Notes under the pieces: model-generated
Databases searched by the model: none
What the model saw: the letters and a program-made list of their open reading frames with translations, nothing else
What the model was told of the DNA's origin: nothing
DNA from: Haemaphysalis longicornis
Lineage: Eukaryota > Arthropoda > Arachnida > Ixodida > Ixodidae
NCBI GenBank assembly: GCA_013339765.2
Contig: JABSTR010000955.1
Span: forward strand, 496,001-560,000
DNA length: 64,000 bases
Reading direction: 5' to 3'
In this document: positions 10,430-21,906 of the stretch, piece after piece
Numbering within the stretch: the first letter of the stretch is position 1
Layout: every line of letters begins with the position of its first letter
Made by a program: the position numbers and the translations under genes

Positions 10430-13400
10430 CTTTATTGATTCCGTGTTCCCCATAATACCAAAAAACAAAAAAAAAATTCGGGGAATGAAACCCGCTCCAG
10501 CCAAGCTATGGCAGGTTAACAGCCAATAAAAATAAATAAAAAGGAGCGATAGCCCAAAAATATTTTTTTACGTAGGAACCAATTTGTAGATCAGAAAAAA
10601 AATGATACTTAGCACCAAACCGAACTCTCCACGCTTACCCAAGTCACAGGCAGCAAGCTAATAGCGAACTGGTGAAGCACCAATGACAAAAATAAATCAG
10701 AATCAGTACAAATAAAACAGACACACTAAGGCAGCCCCGCACACTGCGAAAAGAAAAAGGTAAAGCAGTGCACATATTATGTGGCTATCGCACAGTCCCG
10801 AAAAACGGTCTAGCAACGCTATATAGCTGACACCAGTCAACAAAAAAGTGGCACCTATGGCTAGCTTGTGAAAGCGTATCTCGCAAAGTTTCAAAAGCGG
10901 AAAGAAACAGCTTGCCACTATATCCTTGTACACTGCATAAGAAAAAGACAGACAACAGTCAGTGCATGTTGCGCTTGTACGAGAGAACTCCAGTCCAACA
11001 GCGAATCAGGATACCGTAGCTACCACAATGTGCTTAAATCACATTCTGCAGCCCCGCACACTGCACACACCATACTAGAAAATGCTGTTCATGTGGTATT
11101 GCAGCCCTGCACACTGCAAAGAACAAAAGCCAGTCACACTAACACGGAAAAAAAACTGAGCACATCACTCGCGGAAAAGTACATCTGGGCTCGGGGTGCT
11201 GGATATCTGTCACACTTCAGGCAGTGCTTTTGAAATAAACTCAACGAGTTCCGTTAAACTTTTAACTGCTACACAGTCATTCAATACTGTCCATAAATGA
11301 GGTGGTTCCAGAGCTTTTCTTATTACATTGTGGAGTCGTCGAACGTACACAACTGTTCTTGTACAATCTTGTAAATAGTGAGAAATGGAAGGTGCGACTT
11401 GTCCACAGAAGCATCGACATGCTACCGTCAGTTGTAACCTATAAAAATAATATGGGAACCATCCATGTCCAGTGATCAACTGAGTTAGCTTTTTTGGTGG
11501 AGGGAAGAAGGAGGGAATGTCCAATGCATTGGGTATCCATCTGTACAGTTCTGTGTCGGTATTTCCGTCGACCACCTTCGGCTGCCATTGCAGGTGACCC
11601 TCTTTGTTAATCGAGGACCTCATCATGCGTTTGGACAGTTTACCGCGGGCATCTTCCCCTCTCGTAGCCGCACTTGCCGCTACCATGTCCGCCAGCTCGT
11701 TACCCCAAACACCTGTTTGTCCCGGTACGTGATAAAGATGAACAGAAACAACATTCGCGAGAGAATGGATGGCTATTTTCAATTGGTCAACTACGGTGGA
11801 TTGATTAAACGGGTTGTCAAGGGCGGTTAGGACAGAGAGGCTGTCGGTGTAGATGTGAACCGGAGAAGAAGGTGGATTATCAAGTAAAAACTGAAGTAGT
11901 TTGTTCAGGGCTAGTGCTCTTCTACGTCGAACGAAGAGGTTGGGGTAACGAGCCGGTAACGGCGCACTGCTGTAATAGAATCAGGCCCAGACATGATAAC
12001 AAAGCCAGCACCAGCTGAAGTAGAAGTATTGCGACCCATTTGTGTAGGCGTGTAGGCCAGGGATTCGTAATCTTGGTTAGCATCGGCAGCATTAAGCCTC
12101 CCGCTGCTAATTCGAATCAATCTGGCTGGATGAGTGAGAGAGTCAATGCGAAGGTCTACGTCGGGTGATTCGCAATTAAGCGAGTTGAACGTGACGGTTT
12201 GCCGCTCAGAAAAAAGGAGAAACATAAGTACTTTGATGTCTAGGTGTATGTCTAGAGGTCGCGCATTAGCTATTACCTCTAGAGCAGCCTTTCTTGTTGT
12301 CCTGTACGCTTCCTGTGATCGCAAAGAGTGTAGATCTGAGAAGCGAGCGTACTCTTGCCCGAAGCATGGAGTGTTGACTCGTATACCACCACGCAGGAGC
12401 GGCGTACGAAACGGCTGGCGTCACAAAGCAAATGATGTAATAGGCGAAGGTGCTGTCTATTTAAAAATGTTGTCATTCGACGATGTTGTGCCTATCATGG
12501 AGACCGCAAGGTTTTCGACGACGGTTCTGAGGTGATTAAAGTGAGCGACAAAGGTTAAATGGTTGTCGAAAACAACCCCAAGGATCCTCATCTCAGGTAC
12601 ATATTGTAACGACGTCCCGTAAAGTCTCACTGTGGGTTTTCGGCTTGCTCCTAGTTCTCCTCTCGAAACCAGTAAACAGGAACATTTCGTCGGATTAATC
12701 TGAAGTTTGGCGTTGTTGCTCCAAGTGGTAATTCTCTCCCAGGCTTGGCGAGCCGCTCTCTCAAGCTGCCTTCGCGTATGCCCATGTATGACAACGATCG
12801 TGTCATCCGCGTATACCTGAAGGTATACGTTATCAGGCATCGGAAGAGAGAGCAGACATGGATATAAGCATTCCATAATAGCGGGCTTAAAGGTGAACCT
12901 TGGGGGCTTGCCTTTGTCCGCTGGCATGGGTAATACTTCCGGAGTGTTAAAGAAATGACATTGTTCGGCCCTCCAAAAAGGAATGCAATAGCCGGTATAT
13001 ATTGCTAGGGCACCGTTGCGACCGGAAGAAATATAGAAGCCCTGGATGCCTAATTGAGTCAAAGGCGCCGGCAAAGTCCAAAGATATGACCAAAGATAAA
13101 TCTCCTTTATCCCTGCGTTCTAGCAAGGAGCGACGGAGATCCAACAAGGCAGTGGTCGTATTCTTCCCCTTAGTAAAACCATACTGGTGAGGATGGAGGA
13201 GACTAGATTGATAAAGGAAGAAGTATAAACGGGAATTTAGCATCCTCTCCAGCAGCTTCCCAGCATAGATGTAACACAAATTGTTCGGTATGACGAGGGT
13301 TGATGTCGTGGCCTTCCAGGTTTTAAAAGGAACGTAACCCGGGCAATTTTACACTGGGACGGGAAGTGTCCAAGCTGAAAGCAGGTGTTAAACAGATTGA

Positions 13401-15337
13401 GGAAGAATAGGGAAATGTGGGTAATTAATATCTGAGTCATAAGAGTAGTAATGCCGTCAATCCAGGGGGCTGAATTCGGGTTCAAGCTGCGTGCGGCTGC
13501 TCGTAATTCGGTTTGGGTGAAGTAGACATCTTGGTGATCCGTCTGATATGGTGTGTGGGCAACAAACGTGCGTAACGCCATGTAGCCAAACGTATCACTC
13601 TCCTCCCTCGTATCGTCTGATATGAGTGTCTTTTAGAAGAGGTCGGCAGATTGTTATGTGCCAGTTTGTAGAACTGCCGTCAGCTTGTAGAGAGGATGGC
13701 AATACTCTTGGAACTGTATAGTGGCTAAATGCGGCTTCAAAGGGACGCCCGAATAAGCTTCTTCTTTTTCCCATGAACACGCCTGTCTTTCTGCGTGACC
13801 TTCGCTCTTCTATGTGAATCCTGTAGTCACGAGGGCTTTGTAATAGGTAAACTTGAGATGTGCTCGTTGAGCGCATCCTTGCATCGCTAAAAATGCCGAC
13901 GTAGAACACAGACTGCAGACCTCATCCTTAGCAAGGGAATCGCGCTCACACACGTTTTCCACTGTGTTCTTTGGGACGCTCTCGTTCTTCTTTTTGACAC
14001 GATCAGAGACTTTGTATAAAATGTATTAACTGCAGAATCGAGGGCTTCTGGGCGTGCAAAGGCATAGCGGATCGATATCGTGAAACCAAGGATCACTTGT
14101 CAAGTGCTCAATCATGTGACGTGTAGCCGCTTTCGTTAGGGGCGTCCTCTTACGAGGAAATGTAACTGACAGAGGGCTAAAAACTATTAAGCGATGATCT
14201 GACAAAGAAGGCGTGTCATGGACTTTCAATGATGACGCGACTTCCAAACGGGCAAGCACCATCGTCAGGTCAATCCATGAACTCTGCATGCTGATTCAGA
14301 AATGTCGGCGGTGTCGTTGGATCATTCAGTAGCCGCAGTCCACTGGCAAGCAGAAAATGTGCTAACTGCTGCCCACGAGTGTTTAATACGGTGCCACCCC
14401 ACAAGGGGGTTTTCGGGAATTTGAAATCCCCTGCCAGTACCATATTGACACAATTGTAGCGCTCGATAACATCATTCAGTAAAGTGAGTATGTTAATCTA
14501 GTGGAACGGAGGGCGCAGCATATGTAGCAAATCAAAAGCATAATAAATTCCTTGTGATATATTTTTGATTGCAAACCACGTAAGGAGCCAAATAAAACAG
14601 GAAAGACATCAAAACTTCGGTCGGGGAAATAAAATCATACAATGGGGAGCCTTCTGATTCAAAAAGTGAGGTAATGGTGCGGCACTCCTGGTACGGTTGA
14701 CCCCCGGGCATATGGATCAGAAATAAAAGCCACGTCAATGTGATGCGCCTCGATGAAGTCAACTAAATGAGAAGTTGCAGTGCGCGTGTGGTTGAGGTTA
14801 GCTTGCAGTAAGTTTAGCGTAGCCATAATAAATAAATGAAGTGAAAGGGCTTGTGGAAGTACTTTAGGCGGTGGATGGAACGCAGAGAGCAGGCGTAGAC
14901 AGGGAGGTCGTAAGTAGTTTTCGCTTTTAGCCTAGAGATTCGAAACGCAACCGTGAAGCAACATGGCGCATTAAAAGCGTGGCCAAACCGCCGACCCGCT
15001 GCTCGAAACTCCCTGCACACCACTTTTTCCTCATTAGTCACTGGGCACTCTGCCCACGCATGAGAATCCGTACAATAGGCACAGCAAAGAATCTCCTCAT
15101 TGCATCTTGTGGCGACATGTCCGTATGTGCAGCACTTTTCACAGGCAGCCATGTAGAAGTTTTCTTTAATTGGACAAGAGGTCCAACCAACCAAGATTCG
15201 TTCCCTGTCCTTGAATAATCTATAGACCGATGGAGATAGTTCTACAATGTGCACATTATTACCAGACCGGTCTTTGAAATATGTACGATGCTTGAACTCT
15301 TGCTCAGGAATGTTGAGATTGTTTCTGGCATTTATGT
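10430..15337 (-). mobile_element. LINE A (RNase H-bearing I/R1/LOA-type), copy with 3' UTR
   Basis: Element read on the minus strand. The ORF1 C-terminus at 15337-14814 has two CX2CX4HX4C knuckles (CEKCCTYGHVATRC and CCAYCTDSHAWAEC). ORF2 follows: endonuclease ('VLAGDFN' region, 14820-14030), linker and RT (13581-12457; 'YGFTKGKNTTTALL', 'SLDFAGAFD', 'VYADDTIVV'). The RNase H and C-terminal domain come at 12324-11210 ('VPGQTGVWGNELADM' near 11690) and end at a stop at 11210. About 770 bases of 3' UTR run to an AATAAA next to 10430. The 5' end is cut by the LTR at 15338. Frameshifts are numerous, more than in LINE B. From 11420 on it is nearly identical to 18008-21906. Confidence 0.85.
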
Positions 15338-15695
15338 TGTAGCGCCACCAACATCATTAGGAGATTGGCCAGCTGGCTCGGAAGACACTCGGCACCCGGC
15401 ACCCGGTCTGGAACGGCACCCCGTTTCTACGCGCGTCGTCCGGACCATGGCACGGCTAACGCAACCTAAATAAACGTGGGCTCGGCCACACCCCCTCATC
15501 GGCCGCCTACAATTTGGTGACCCAAACAAGCGGCTTCGCCATGGTTTCGCAACGCTGCTTCCTCAGCCACAACGCGGACGACGCCACGCGAAGAACGTAC
15601 CCCGCCCTCCCAGACCTTCCCTTGCTGATCCCGATTGATTCCATCTCAAACCACGCTGCATGGTTCGTCATCTTGGAGAGCCATTTTTATGTAAA
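15338..15695 (+). mobile_element. 5' LTR and start of internal region of LTR element D (truncated copy)
   Basis: A 174-bp LTR (TGTAG...CTACA) spans 15338-15511. It is followed by a 'tggtgacccaaacaagc' primer-binding-site-like stretch and the first ~140 bases of a gag-like frame beginning 'MVSQRCFLSH'. It matches 21907-22264 almost base for base and sits at the same point of LINE ORF1. The match stops abruptly at 'gtaaa' (15691-15695), where repeat C begins. Confidence 0.85.
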
Positions 15696-17353
15696 GTGGG
15701 TCCCTGACGGAGTATGCATATTTTCCTCTCTTCTTAACCTCTGAGGATAATACGATTTCCGCATAATGCGTTTTATTCTCCGGTTCCCGCGAAAAACGTA
15801 TCAACGCGATTCCACTGTAACATTTTAAAACTGCGCATTTTTTTTGTGTGTGTGGCCTGTTTTAGGGTATGTGTGGCTGACTAAACATATACTCTCCCTG
15901 CTTTATTTCACTTTACTGGAAACAGCAATACACGCTGTTGCTGCTTGAAACCTATGCCCACTTGCATGTGACATATCCACGCGGGCAACAAAAATAATGT
16001 AAATGCCCTACTAATACCTGTAAATGGTCGTGTACCCCAGGACAATGCCCAGATATTTTCACATGGCGAGTTTCAGCGCCCTGGATTCTTTTTTTTTCTT
16101 TTTATAGCATCAACTTTAGAATGAACCGGATAAAATGTTGTCCCAAGGGAAATATTGTTCTCTCAACAGCAGACGCCACTGTTGGTCGTCTCACTAGGGT
16201 GTCATTGTCTAAATTTGTTTTCCTTGTTGGCTCCTTGTCGGGGCGCTGTCCCTTATCCTTCTTGTTCCCCTGCACCCGCGCAGCTTGGTTGTGTCCCCCT
16301 TCATCGGCAGGAGTGCAGGGTAGCCGCTGCCCTTTGCAACGGCCAGGCCAGCTGCTTTGTACGCGGCGCCGGGGAAGGCTTTTATTTCTTCGTAACCACC
16401 AGGGACGGACGCGGAGGTCGAAGCCCTAAATGGCATGCTGTGGGCAGACGGCTGCGCATGTGACCACGCGCACAACATTCGTTCAGTTTGTCCAGAGCTG
16501 TGGCTGAGAGCGGTCGCAAGCAAGACTTGCTCCCGTGGCGGTTTCTGGACGACAGAACCCCGAGCATTTCTGGCCAACCGTGCGGAGGTTCCGAACCTTT
16601 TTGGCCCTTCGGGCCCCTACCAGGGATCGTGCGGCGATTCCCTCCTCGTGCGCTGCGGCAGATTTTTATGTCAACCCCGTTTGTTTTTAACACGAAAGTG
16701 TTTTATTCCTCTATACACGGAGATTTCGCTGATGTCATATCCGTCACCGAAGTGATGCCAGTACAATGAAGCAAGCGGCCTGTAAAGGGTGCACCCCTGC
16801 ACACGTGGTCTTCTTGCGAGGAAGCAATTTTTAATAGTGAAGAGTACGTTATACTTGGGGGCCGTTTTCGGGTTTTATTTTGTAACACGAAAGTGTTTTA
16901 TGCCGCGACACCCCAAGATTTCACTGAGGTCACATCCGTCACGTAACTGTCGCCAGTACACCTTTGCCCAGGCGACCCGCCAGCAGGACACCGCTGGCCA
17001 AGCACACCCACAAAACAGCCGCCGACCCACAAATCATGCTCTGCTGCAGATTTCGCTGCACATTTCACTTTCGTATTTTAGCGACTTCTATGACAGAGGA
17101 ATCAACCACAGTTTTATATAGAACGGTCTTGTTCAGCACATCCACTGTGGTTTCTACTGGATGGAGTGTCACATGGTGCATACGCAAATTATTGTGAACC
17201 ATGCATAAAAAATTTCGACTTTTCTTTTCGTTGGCACATAAAGGTTCTCAGTTATGCCTGGAAAGAATTTAAAGTCGACTTTGAATCTTTGAATGCTTTT
17301 TGCCTTTTCGTGCTTTATCGTCTTCTATACTTGTACAAATACATGTACATATA

Positions 17354-17391
<38 letters not shown>

Positions 17392-17982
17392 TGTATATAT
17401 ACATGTACAAATACTTGTACATAGTTGTGAATAGACTTTCCTTCCTCATCTACCTGCTTCGTCTCGTCATCGGGTTCCTCACACCCCTCCACGGCGACAC
17501 CACCCTAAATATACCACCGACTCGGTGTAACAGTTGCAGCCTAAATCGTACTTTGATTACGGCTTTGAATGACTAGTGCCTACGAGTTTTCGAGCCTACG
17601 AGAAGCTTATCGAGTTGCAGTTTGAAAGCGCACCTTTGCGAAGAATAAATTTTATCAACCTAGCACCGCTTCAAAGTCGCCTCTTGTGACAAAATCTGTC
17701 ACCTCTTATTTTCGGCCACACGCAAGAAGGCTTTGTCTTATTCTGAAATGGGCTAGCTTTGTGATTACAGGGCGCTTATCGTTATCAGGATATTCACCGA
17801 GGCGATGAGCCCGTTTAAAATCTTTTGGGTTCAGCTTAACTTCAAAACTTGTTGCCACAAAATTATAGAGCCTTTTTTTCCGATTCTTTCCCGGTTTCTT
17901 TTTCGCAGTTGTTAAGGTCGACGAAAACAAGATTATAGTGGCGCATCTCCGGCCCCATCTTAGCGCTAGCGTGGGGCGGGAG
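15696..17982 (+). repeat. Repeat C, copy 1 (2.29 kb, unclassified)
   Basis: Nearly identical to 35574-37862. Inside it a block around 'acgaaagtgttttat' followed by a 'ccgtcac' stretch occurs twice (about 16690-16770 and 16883-16960). A (TA)n run lies at 17357-17391. A minus-strand LINE ORF1 fragment lies at 17930-17706 ('FKRAHRLGEYPDNDKRPV'). Open frames between 16120 and 16760 have no recognisable motif. Differences from copy 2 are mostly substitutions plus a different (TA)n length. It could be part of a larger LTR element or a composite of old insertions copied as a block. Confidence 0.8.
17357..17391. repeat. (TA)n microsatellite
   Basis: Pure TA run inside repeat C copy 1, about 35 bases. 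The equivalent run in copy 2 (37228-37290) is about twice as long. Confidence 0.9.
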
Positions 17983-18009
17983 TTGTAACCTAGCGTGGGG
18001 CGGGAGTTG
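17966..18009. repeat. 24-bp-spaced direct duplication at the C / LINE B junction
   Basis: The 19-mer 'ctagcgtggggcgggagtt' starts near 17967 and again near 17991, separated by 'gtaac'. The first copy is the end of repeat C; the second leads directly into LINE B. 'gttgtaacct' also occurs in LINE B itself about 10 bases further on. The arrangement looks like a slipped or template-switched breakpoint. Confidence 0.85.
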
Positions 18010-21000
18010 CTACCGTCAGTTGTAACCTATAAAAATAATATGGGAACCATCCATGTCCAGTGATCAACTGAGTTAGCTTTTTTGGTGGAGGGAAGAAGGA
18101 GGGAATGTCCAATGCATTGGGTATCCATCTGTACAGTTCTGTGTCGGTATTTTCCGTCGACCACCTTCGCTGCCATTGCAGGTGACCCTCTTTTGTTAAT
18201 CGAGACCTCATCATGCGTTTGGACAGTTTACCGCGGGCATCTTCCCCTCTCGTAGCCGCACTTGCCGCTACCATGTCCGCCAGCTCGTTACCCCAAACAC
18301 CTGTTTGTCCCGGTACGTGATAAAGATGAACAGAAACAACATTCGCGAGAGAATGGATGGCTATTTTCAATTGGTCAACTACGGTGGATTGATTAAACGG
18401 GTTGTCAAGGGCGGTTAGGACAGAGAGGCTGTCGGTGTAGATGTGAACCGGAGAAGAAGGTGGATTATCAAGTAAAAACTGAAGTAGTTTGTTCAGGGCT
18501 AGTGCTTCTACGTCGAACGAAGAGGTTGGGGTAACGAGCCGGTAACGGCGCACTGCTGTAATAGAATCAGGCCCAGACATGATAACAAAGCCAGCACCAG
18601 CTGAAGTAGAAGTATGCGACCCATTTGTGTAGGCGTGTAGGCCAGGGATTCGTAATCTTTGGTTAGCATCGGCAGCATTAAGCCTCCCGCTGCTAATTCG
18701 AATCAATCTGGCTGGATGAGTGAGAGAGTCAATGCGAAGGTCTACGTCGGGTGATTCGCAATTAAGCGAGTTGAACGTGACGGTTTGCCGCTCAGAAAAA
18801 AGGAGAAACATAAGTACTTTGATGTCTAGGTGTATGTCTAGAGGTCGCGCATTAGCTATTACCTCTAGAGCAGCCTTTCTTGTTGTCCTGTACGCTCCTG
18901 TGATCGCAAAGAGTGTAGATCTGAGAAGCGAGCGTACTCTTGCCCGAAGCATGGAGTGTTGACTCGTATACCACCACGCAGGAGCGGCGTACGAAACGGC
19001 TGGCGTCACAAGCAAATGATGTAATAGGCGAAGGTGCTGTCTATTTAAAATGTTGTGCATTCGACGATGTTGTGCCTATCATGGAGACCGCAAGGTTTTC
19101 GACGACGGTTCTGAGGTGATTAAAGTGAGCGACAAAGGTTAAATGGTTGTCGAAAACAACCCCAAGGATCCTCATCTCAGGCACATATTGTAACGACGTC
19201 CCGTAAAGTCTCACTGTGGGTTTTCGGCTTGCTCCTCGTTCTCCTCTCGAAACCAGTAAACAGGAACATTTCGTCGGATTAATCTGAAGTTTGGCGTTGT
19301 TGCTCCAAGTGGTAATTCTCTCCCAGGCTTGGCGAGCCGCTCTCTCAAGCTGCCTTAGCGTATGCCCATGTATGACAACGATCGTGTCATCCGCGTATAC
19401 CTGAAGGTATACGTTATCAGGCATCGGAAGAGAGAGCAGACCATGGATATAAGCATTCCATAATAGCGGGCTTAAAGGTGAACCTTGGGGGCTTGCCTTT
19501 GTCGCTGCATGGGTAATACTTCCGGAGTGTTAAAGAAATGACATTGTTCGGCCCTCCAAAAAGGAATGCAATAGCCGGTATATATTGCTAGGGCACCGTT
19601 GCGACCGGAAGAAATATAGAAGCCCTGGATGCCTAATTGAGTCAAAGGCGCCGGCAAAGTCCAAAGATATGACCAAAGATAAATCTCCTTTATCCCTGCG
19701 TTCTAGCAAGGAGCGACGGAGATCCAACAAGGCAGTGGTCGTATTCTTCCCCTTAGTAAAACCATACTGGTGAGGATGGAGGAGACCAGATTGATAAAGG
19801 AAGAAGTATAAACGGGAATTTAGCATCCTCTCCAGCAGCTTCCCAGCATAGATGTAACACAAATTGTTCGGTATGACGAGGGTTGATGTCGTGGCCTTCC
19901 AGGTTTTAAAAGGAACGTAACCCGGGCAATTTTACACTGGGACGGGAAGTGTCCAAGCTGAAAGCAGGTGTTAAACAGATTGAGGAAGAATAGGGAAATG
20001 TGGGTAATTAATATCTGAGTCATAAGAGTAGTAATGCCGTCAAATCCAGGGGCTGAATTAGGGTTCAAGCTGCGGGCGGCTGCTCGTAATTCGGTTTGGG
20101 TGAAGTAGACATCTTGGTGATCCGTCTGATATGGTGTGTGGGCAACAAACGTGCGTAACGCCATGTGAGCCAACGTATCACTCTCCCTCGTATCGTCTGA
20201 TATGAGTGTCTTTAGAAGAAGGTCGGCAGATTGTATGGTGCCAGTTGTAGAACTGCCGTCAGCTTGTAGAAGAGGAGGCAATACTCTTGGAACTGTATAG
20301 TGGCTAAATGCGGCTTCAAAGGGACGCCCGAATAAGCTTCTTCTTGTTTCCCATGAACACGCCTGTCTTTCTGCAGTGACCTTCGCTTCTTCTATGTGAA
20401 TCCTGTAGTCACTGAGGGCTTTGTAATAGGTAAACTTGAGATGTGCTCGTTGAAGCGCATCCTTGCATCGCTAAAAATGCCGACGTAGAACACAGACTGC
20501 AGACCTCTCCTTAGCAAGGGAATCGCTCCACCACACGTTTCCACTGTGTTTCTTTGGGACGCTCTCGTTCTTCTTTTTGACACGATCAAACTTTGTATAA
20601 AATGTATTAACTGCAGAATCGAGGGCTTCGGGCGTGGCAAAGCATAGCGGATCGATATCGTGAAACCAAGGATCACTTGTCAAGTGCTCAATCATGTGAC
20701 GTGTAGCCGCTTTCGTTAGGCGTCTCTTACGAGGAAATGTAACTGACAGAGGGCTAAAAACTATTAAGCGATGATCTGACAAAGAAGGCGTGTCATGGAC
20801 TTTCAATGATGACCGACTTCCCAAACAGGGCCAAGCACCATCGTCAGGTCAATCCATGACTCTGCATGCTGATTCAGAAATGTCGGCGGTGTCGTTGGAT
20901 CATTCAGTAGCCGCAGTCCACTGGCAAGCAGAAAATGTGCTAACTGCTGCCCACGAGTGTTTAATACGGTGCCACCCCACAAGGGGTTTCGGGAATTGAA

Positions 21001-21906
21001 ATCCCCTGCCAGTACCATATTGACACAATTGTAGCGCTCGATAACATCATTCAGTAAAGTGAGTATGTAATCTAGTGGAACGGAGGGCGCAGCATATGTA
21101 GAAATCAAAAGCATAATAAATTCCTTGTGATATATTTTGATTGCAACCACGTAAGGAGCCAAATAAACAGGAAAGACATCAAAACTTCGTCGGGGAAATA
21201 AAATCATACAATGGGGAGCCTTCTGATTCAAAAAGGTGAGGTAATGGTGCGGCACTCCTGGTACGGTTGACCCCCGGGCATATGGATCAGAAATAAAAGC
21301 CACGTCAATGTGATGCGCCTCGATGAAGTCAACTAAATGAGAAGTTGCAGTGCGCGTGTGGTTGAGGTTAGCTTGCAGTAAGTTTAGCGTAGCCATAATA
21401 AATAAATGAAGTGAAAGGGCTTGTGGAAGTACTTTAGGCGGTGGATGGAACGCAGAGAGCAGGCGTAGACGGCAGGTCGTAAGTAGTTTTCGCTTTTAGC
21501 CTAGAGATTCGAAACGCAACCGTGAAGCAACATGGCGCATTAAAAGCGTGGCCAAACCGCCGACCCGCTGCTCGAAACTCCCTGCACACCACTTTTTCCT
21601 GATTAGTCACTGGGCACTCTGCCGACGCATGAGAATCCGTACAATAGGCACAGCAAAGAATCTCCTCATTGCATCTTGTGGCGACATGTCCGTATGTGCA
21701 GCACTTTTCACAGGCAGCCATGTAGAAGTTTTCTTTAATTGGACAAGAGGTCCAACCAACCAAGATTCGTTCCCTGTCCTTGAATAATCTATAGACCGAT
21801 GGAGATAGTTCTACAATGTGCACATTATTACCAGACCGGTCTTTGAAATATGTACGATGCTTGAACTCTTGCTCAGGAATGTTGAGATTGTTTCTGGCAT
21901 TTATGT
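18008..21906 (-). mobile_element. LINE B, ORF1 C-terminus and ORF2 (same family as LINE A)
   Basis: Better preserved copy of the LINE A family, minus strand. ORF1 C-terminal half at 21906-21434 carries two CCHC knuckles. The ORF2 endonuclease at 21396-20803 begins 'LLQANLNH' and carries 'MVLAGDFNSRNPLWGG'. The linker and RT lie at 20281-19041, with 'YGFTKGKNTTTALL', 'SLDFAGAFDS' and the active-site 'VYADDTIVV'. A 356-residue frame at 19060-17990 carries the region after the RT and the RNase H domain ('VHIYTDSLSVL', 'HVPGQTGVWGNELADM'). The C-terminal end and 3' UTR are missing: the copy starts at 18008 instead of reaching the stop seen in copy A. Frameshifts remain near 20820, 20480-20280, 19820, 19530 and 19041. 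ORF1 continues at 23671-24285 beyond the inserted LTR element. Confidence 0.88.

Noticed and set aside
16121..16769. Several overlapping ~100-codon frames in repeat C
   Set aside because: They occur in different frames on both strands, have no known motif, and substitutions between the two copies do not favour any one frame by eye.
17357..17391. TA run as origin or regulatory element
   Set aside because: It is a plain microsatellite that differs in length between the two copies of repeat C.
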